Source of the DNA: Xestospongia muta
Taxonomy: Eukaryota; Porifera; Demospongiae; Haplosclerida; Petrosiidae
Assembly (NCBI GenBank): GCA_963693285.1
Contig: OY848921.1
Coordinates: forward strand, 4,087,497 to 4,151,496
Reading direction: 5' to 3'
DNA length: 64,000 nt
The position numbers and the translations under genes were made by a program. The notes below the pieces were generated by a model, which searched no databases, had not been told where the DNA came from, and was given only the letters and a program-made list of their open reading frames with translations. Below are positions 59,641-64,000 of the stretch, piece by piece (position 1 is the first letter of the stretch; each line of letters begins with the position of its first letter).

Positions 59641-60362
59641 GTAACTCCACCTAATATTTATTGTTAATAGTGTATTAATTGTTTAGTGTTAATGATTGTT
59701 TTAATTTTTTAGACTATCTACAAAGGGTTAGTATTAGATTTGAATTTAGAGAGTACATCGTTGAAAATCTATGATTCTGAATGGGCATGGCTCGTCAGTG
59801 ACCAGTAAATAATTTTTGTATTAATTATTCAATAGTAAATTGAGAATGTACAAAAATCATGAATTCATGTATGTATATTTTGGTCGTACTTTGTATTCCA
59901 TATTGTTTATATTGCTTGTATTCTACTACTTGTAAGTTTATTTTAGTGCTAGTATAGATTGGTTATCTATTGTCTATGGTACAAAGACCAGACATTTGTC
60001 ACCAGGTTTATGAAGTTGCACTTTGTTTTGTACAATACAATTTTAATTGAAGTGATGTCTGCATTTAATACAGAAGTAGATTACCAGCTATTATCATGTT
60101 TGTGTTTTCTTTAGTTCAAGCCGCTAGGAAATGACATCACACAGTGGGATCATTTCAGTAGCATTTTCTAAAAGTGTAAGCCATACAAACATTAGCTTAA
60201 ATGTATTATCATTGTAAATGTACCTCCAGTAAGTGATACGAAATGAACACTTCTAATACTCATAACTTTGATATGACAATGGCTTTTATCTGTAATTAAT
60301 CATCAATGTAGATATTATATATTATACTACTATATAATGACACTTGTTCATTGATAAACAAG

Positions 60363-60378
60363 CACGTGATATCACGTG
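60363..60378. promoter_or_regulatory. E-box palindrome (copy C)
   Basis: Same perfect palindrome as in copy A, upstream of the degenerate copy C. Confidence 0.45.
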
Positions 60379-60456
60379 ATAGTATTATTATAACTTAACC
60401 ACCTGTTCCTCACGAATGTGCTTGCACATCATTCTTGTTTGTATGTCAGATGCGTA

Positions 60457-60837
60457 ATGGATTCTCCAACTCATGAACTACCTCAAGGTTTAGTGGTAAA
60501 ATGGAATACTGAAGATGTGGTAAAGTATTTACAAGACTATGGACTGGACAATGAAGTTGCTATGGCTTTTCATGGTAAGCAATTATTTATGATAGCTTCC
60601 TAATGAATTACACAACAGATGATAAAATTAATGGCAAGCATATAGTTAATGAGTATGATTGGAATCATGACAAACTTCAAAGAATGGGAATAAAGTAAGA
60701 GTATTATTGTAATATACCTGATTCATAAATTTATTTAGTGCTGAAGGTGACTGAGAAGATGTACTAAAGGTTATTAAGAAACTCAAAAAGAATGATGTAG
60801 CCACAAAATCTAAATTAGACAGATAACAGTAACAGAG
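60457..60837 (+). pseudogene. SAMHD1: SAMHD1-like copy C, SAM exons only
   Basis: Exons 1-2 remain like copy B. Exon 3 (from about 60740) has CGA changed to TGA after AEGD, and its donor GTAGAC has become TTAGAC. Similarity ends at about 60837, where SRCR-like sequence begins, so the HD part was never included or is lost. Confidence 0.9.
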
Positions 60838-62025
60838 AGGTAGTTTTCCAAAAGAACTAGTTGATCTCTGCTGTAATGGACAGTGGATAACAATATGTGA
60901 TAACAGATTTAGTTTTACTGATGCTCAAACAGCTGGGATATAATAATATAATTACAGCGACCTTAGTCTGTATGGTTAAGAAGCAATAATTAGTCATACA
61001 ATAATGTATAATAATATTAAGTATGATAATAATGATTACAGGTTATTGTATCACTATAGTAGATCTGGTAGCTCCAGTCAACCAATTTGGAGTAAATACA
61101 TGTGCAATACTTCCTTTGACACATGTTATGGTACTAGATATTACCGATTTCAGTGACTAACTGTTCTCATTCTAAAGATATTACTATAGAATCTAGTAAG
61201 TGATAATATCAATCAACTATTTATTTATATTATTAGAAAGTTTAAAGATGAGATAATATCTGTTATGATTCCTACTACAGCTCTACTGAAGCTAATGTCA
61301 TTTGTCATCAATTGGGATATACTGGAGCATGAAGTTACTTTAGAGCTGGACTAGTGAGGTTAGATATATCTAGGCTTAACAATAGTTAGTTTAATTTTTC
61401 TGTCTAGTTATATGGCACTGATAGTCTTCCTATGACAATGGATGACCTCAACAGTGGAATACTGACTATCTCTTTCTCTACTGTCATTGATAGAGGGTGT
61501 AATAATACTAACTCTTATGATGCTACTGTTTGCTGCTGTAAGTGTATAAATATTTCCTTAGTACTTATTATTTTTGCAACAGATACCACTAGGATTTGGA
61601 ACAGTAATCCTTTCCCTGGTTTGATACGGCTTCAATGAGGCAGCTATTCTAATCAAGGACACGTTGAAGTCTACTGTAATGGACAGTGGGAAACAATATG
61701 TGATAATGTATTTAGTTCTACTGATGCTCAAACTATTTGCAAACAATTGTGATTTAACAGTTACTATAATTATGATCACCTCAAAAATTATTATTAATGA
61801 GTATAAAATTATTAGTGGCAAAATAAATATTTAAATATTTGTTTCATTTCAGATCTAGTAATTCCAGTCAATTAATTTGGGGTACAAGCATGTCTATTTC
61901 TTTCTTGGTCACATGTTATGGCAATAGTAATTCCTGTCCATTGACTCCAGTGACTAGCTGTTCTTTCTCTTTGTTTCTGTTGTTTTCTGACTGTAGGGTT
62001 ATTAATAAAATCAGAGAGAGATGGT
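60838..62025 (+). pseudogene. decayed tandem SRCR domain exons
   Basis: Scavenger-receptor Cys-rich text recurs: LVDLCCNGQWITICDN with FSFTDAQTAG (about 60860-60945), SGSSSQPIWSKYMCNTS (about 61060-61110), STEANVICHQLGYTGA (about 61280-61330), YGTDSLPMTMDDL (about 61410-61450). It continues with VEVYCNGQWETICDN, FSSTDAQTICKQL (about 61665-61750) and SSNSSQLIWGTSM (about 61858-61895). Most blocks end in stops or lack expected Cys residues. These are parts of at least two SRCR domains of an extracellular receptor, now dead or only partly live. Confidence 0.75.
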
Positions 62026-62039
62026 GAATTTTGCATCAA

Positions 62040-64000
62040 TTTCTATAAAAAGAAAGCTATTATTTTAAAACAACAATCGGATAAACCAGTACATGTACAC
62101 ATACACTCTACATGTACTTCACTTTAAATTATACATTAGCAGTTACAATAAGAGTTATATTAATAACTATCAATTACCTCAGTGTCTTTTAGTTCCTTTT
62201 CCACTTTCTCTAAAGACCCTTTCCTACAGACAGCTGAAAACAAAGCATGAACATATCTACCTTCTAATCCACACACTTAAATAGGAGCCTAAAATATAAA
62301 TGATGAATATTGTACATACTAGTCACAAAATCACAATGGATGTCATTTGTTAGTTGGAAAATCAAAATTAAATGACCATATGCCATTTAATTACTAATAA
62401 TGATTTGGTGTTTTGCAAAAATTTGTCTTGTATGCATACCTGTGTGTGTTTGGTAATGCTACTAAAATATAAGATTTATCCAATTTTAGGGTATCTAATT
62501 ACAATAATTTTGTAATTACATAAACTAGATAAAGTTGCTGGCTTGAAAGCAAGACCACATACTGCATGTAATTACTTATTAACAAAACCAATTTAAATAC
62601 TCTTCATTGAGATGATTGCTCATGAAAATGTTGACCAATATTATACCAATGATCACAGACATTTTAGACAATTACCTTAACACTGTTGTGGAGCTGCTTC
62701 TTTTGGTAATGTTGTACTCAGACATCTCATTGAGTTAGTCCAAATGAATAAAAGAAAAAGTCACACATAACTTAATGTACTGTAAATTATAAAGTGATTG
62801 ATATACAGTTTCATACTGATTCTATCTAATTATCAATCTTCGAATAAAGGAGATTACTTATTACTGAATTTTGTGATAATGATCAGACCAGAAGTCAGAC
62901 TTCACAGTCTCATATCCAGCTCTACAAACAACAGGAAACATTGTAGGTCTGGGTATGATACTGTACATTGCTCAACCTAGACCAATTTTATGTTGGATAT
63001 GATAGATGTAATATACCCAGCCTTATATCAAGAGAATGCCTACAGCGTTATGTAAGTAATTACAGAATGTTACATAGCTATCTCAATACTTCTTTGAGTT
63101 ATATACTTACTAAATGGTTAACTCTGAGCCAGCTAAGTGCTCTACATCATGCAGCCATGGTTCATATTTGGTGCAGCATGTCACGTCCTAGCCACGTGTG
63201 TGGGAAGGTGGGGCTAGTGCTGCTGTTGCCACGCCCACAATAAAATGGCTGCTAGGAGAGAGATTTTGTCATATCCCCTTGATTTATTACATGAAATATA
63301 AGTGAGAATAGCTGTTAAAATATAACTTATTTTTTATTAACATCATTTACATGACAAAACTATTTGTACAGATTAAAGCACAGTATATTATCTATAGTAT
63401 CAGTATCAGCTTATAATGGAGGTATGTGATGTCTGACATTTTTGTCCTTGATCTTGTGACTTTATTGGAACTACTGCTCAACAATTATTATTAAGTGGAC
63501 ATCCTCTCATCATACTTTTAGATGATATATATATATATAGGTTGAAGAAAGTCAACTTCATAGACTTAATATGTGGTGATCTTGGTCATTGACTACTGCA
63601 CATTCTACGAAGATAACTGTAAAATATAGACATTAGAAATGTCTACATCAATGGTACTGATTTATAAGTTTTGATTTTATTTTTGTTAAAATTAATCAGT
63701 ATTTTGTTGTATTGATGTGATTTTATATATTTAATGTTTCAACTAATGTTATGAATAAATGTTTATATTGTTTATTGGGAAGGATACTTAATAAACAATA
63801 TGGTTCGCTGGCATAATTCCTCAATTGGTCCAAATGCTAGGCAGTAACTCCACCCATTGTAACAAGATAATAACATGCTGCAATACAAAGGCAGGGCTTC
63901 GTATATGTGTGACTAATACACCACATTCAGAAAGACAATGTTCATTGTGTACTAGAAAATATATAGGAAGTTACATTGTTGTTACTATCATGGCGCGATC
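62040..64000. other. no gene recognised
   Basis: AT-rich, with short open stretches and no recognisable domain. A 63170-63250 block is a little richer in GC (CACGTG at 63194). TTTATTGGG...CTTAATAAACAATA near 63770-63800 forms a small inverted repeat. Confidence 0.4.

Larger units (their letters stand above)
46952..60837 (+). repeat. tandem segmental array of SAMHD1-like units
   Basis: Three head-to-tail copies start near 46952, 53062 and 59838, each with the same left edge (GAATTCATGTATGTATATTT). The first spacing is 6,105 and the second 6,779; the difference is explained by a 675-bp deletion in copy A. Copy C stops matching at about 60837. Identity is very high, indicating recent duplication. 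Confidence 0.95.

Noticed and set aside
1..64000. tRNA, rRNA or other structural RNA genes
   Set aside because: No cloverleaf or conserved RNA core was noticed by eye; a covariance-model scan would be needed to exclude them.

Overview
The window looks like nuclear DNA of a marine sponge, probably a demosponge of the Amphimedon type. It is AT-rich, with small exons, short GT..AG introns and many tandemly duplicated gene pieces. It carries families that sponges expand: ankyrin-Roc-COR-Death proteins, SAM-HD phosphohydrolases, SRCR domains and transposase-derived genes. No bacterial, organellar or CRISPR signal was seen. The organism call is an inference; all exon borders were read by eye.

Layout. 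0-6.6 kb: minus-strand exons, including a PHD finger and a broken DDE-transposase-like protein (3.4-6.6 kb). 6.8-9.5 kb: short interspersed repeats around a plus-strand purple acid phosphatase relic (8.1-8.95 kb). 10.2-10.4 kb: a duplicated terminal exon whose sister copy lies at 40.4-40.7 kb. 11.0-16.4 kb (minus): a P-loop GTPase / Death domain / transmembrane protein. 16.5-38.2 kb (minus): a long ankyrin-Roc-COR-Death gene. Its ankyrin exons come as four copies of a two-exon cassette, all in phase 0. One cassette intron carries a pogo/Tigger DNA transposon (24,760-33,102), which was itself entered by a Ty1/copia element and a Ty3/gypsy element.

38.3-40.7 kb (plus, divergent): a decayed gene resembling the C-terminal part of DEPDC5/Iml1. 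41.8-43.3 kb: a Death-domain relic cut by a (TA)n tract, then a rearranged gypsy gag / protease relic. 43.3-46.9 kb: repeats and no convincing gene. 46.95-60.85 kb (plus): a tandem array of SAMHD1-like genes. Copy A (47.6-51.6 kb) lost the HD catalytic exons and has a frameshift. Copy B (53.7-58.4 kb) appears complete. Copy C (60.4-60.8 kb) keeps only the SAM exons, with a stop codon and a lost splice donor. 60.8-62.0 kb: decayed SRCR exons. 62-64 kb: nothing recognised.

Functionally, the two intact-looking themes are innate-immunity-like signalling (Ank/Roc/COR/Death; P-loop/Death/TM) and dNTP hydrolysis (SAMHD1-like). The rest is mostly mobile DNA and gene relics. The points most worth checking are the graded decay of the SAMHD1 array, the nested transposons in the ankyrin intron, the phase-preserving ankyrin cassettes, and the possible splice joining the two Roc/Death genes.
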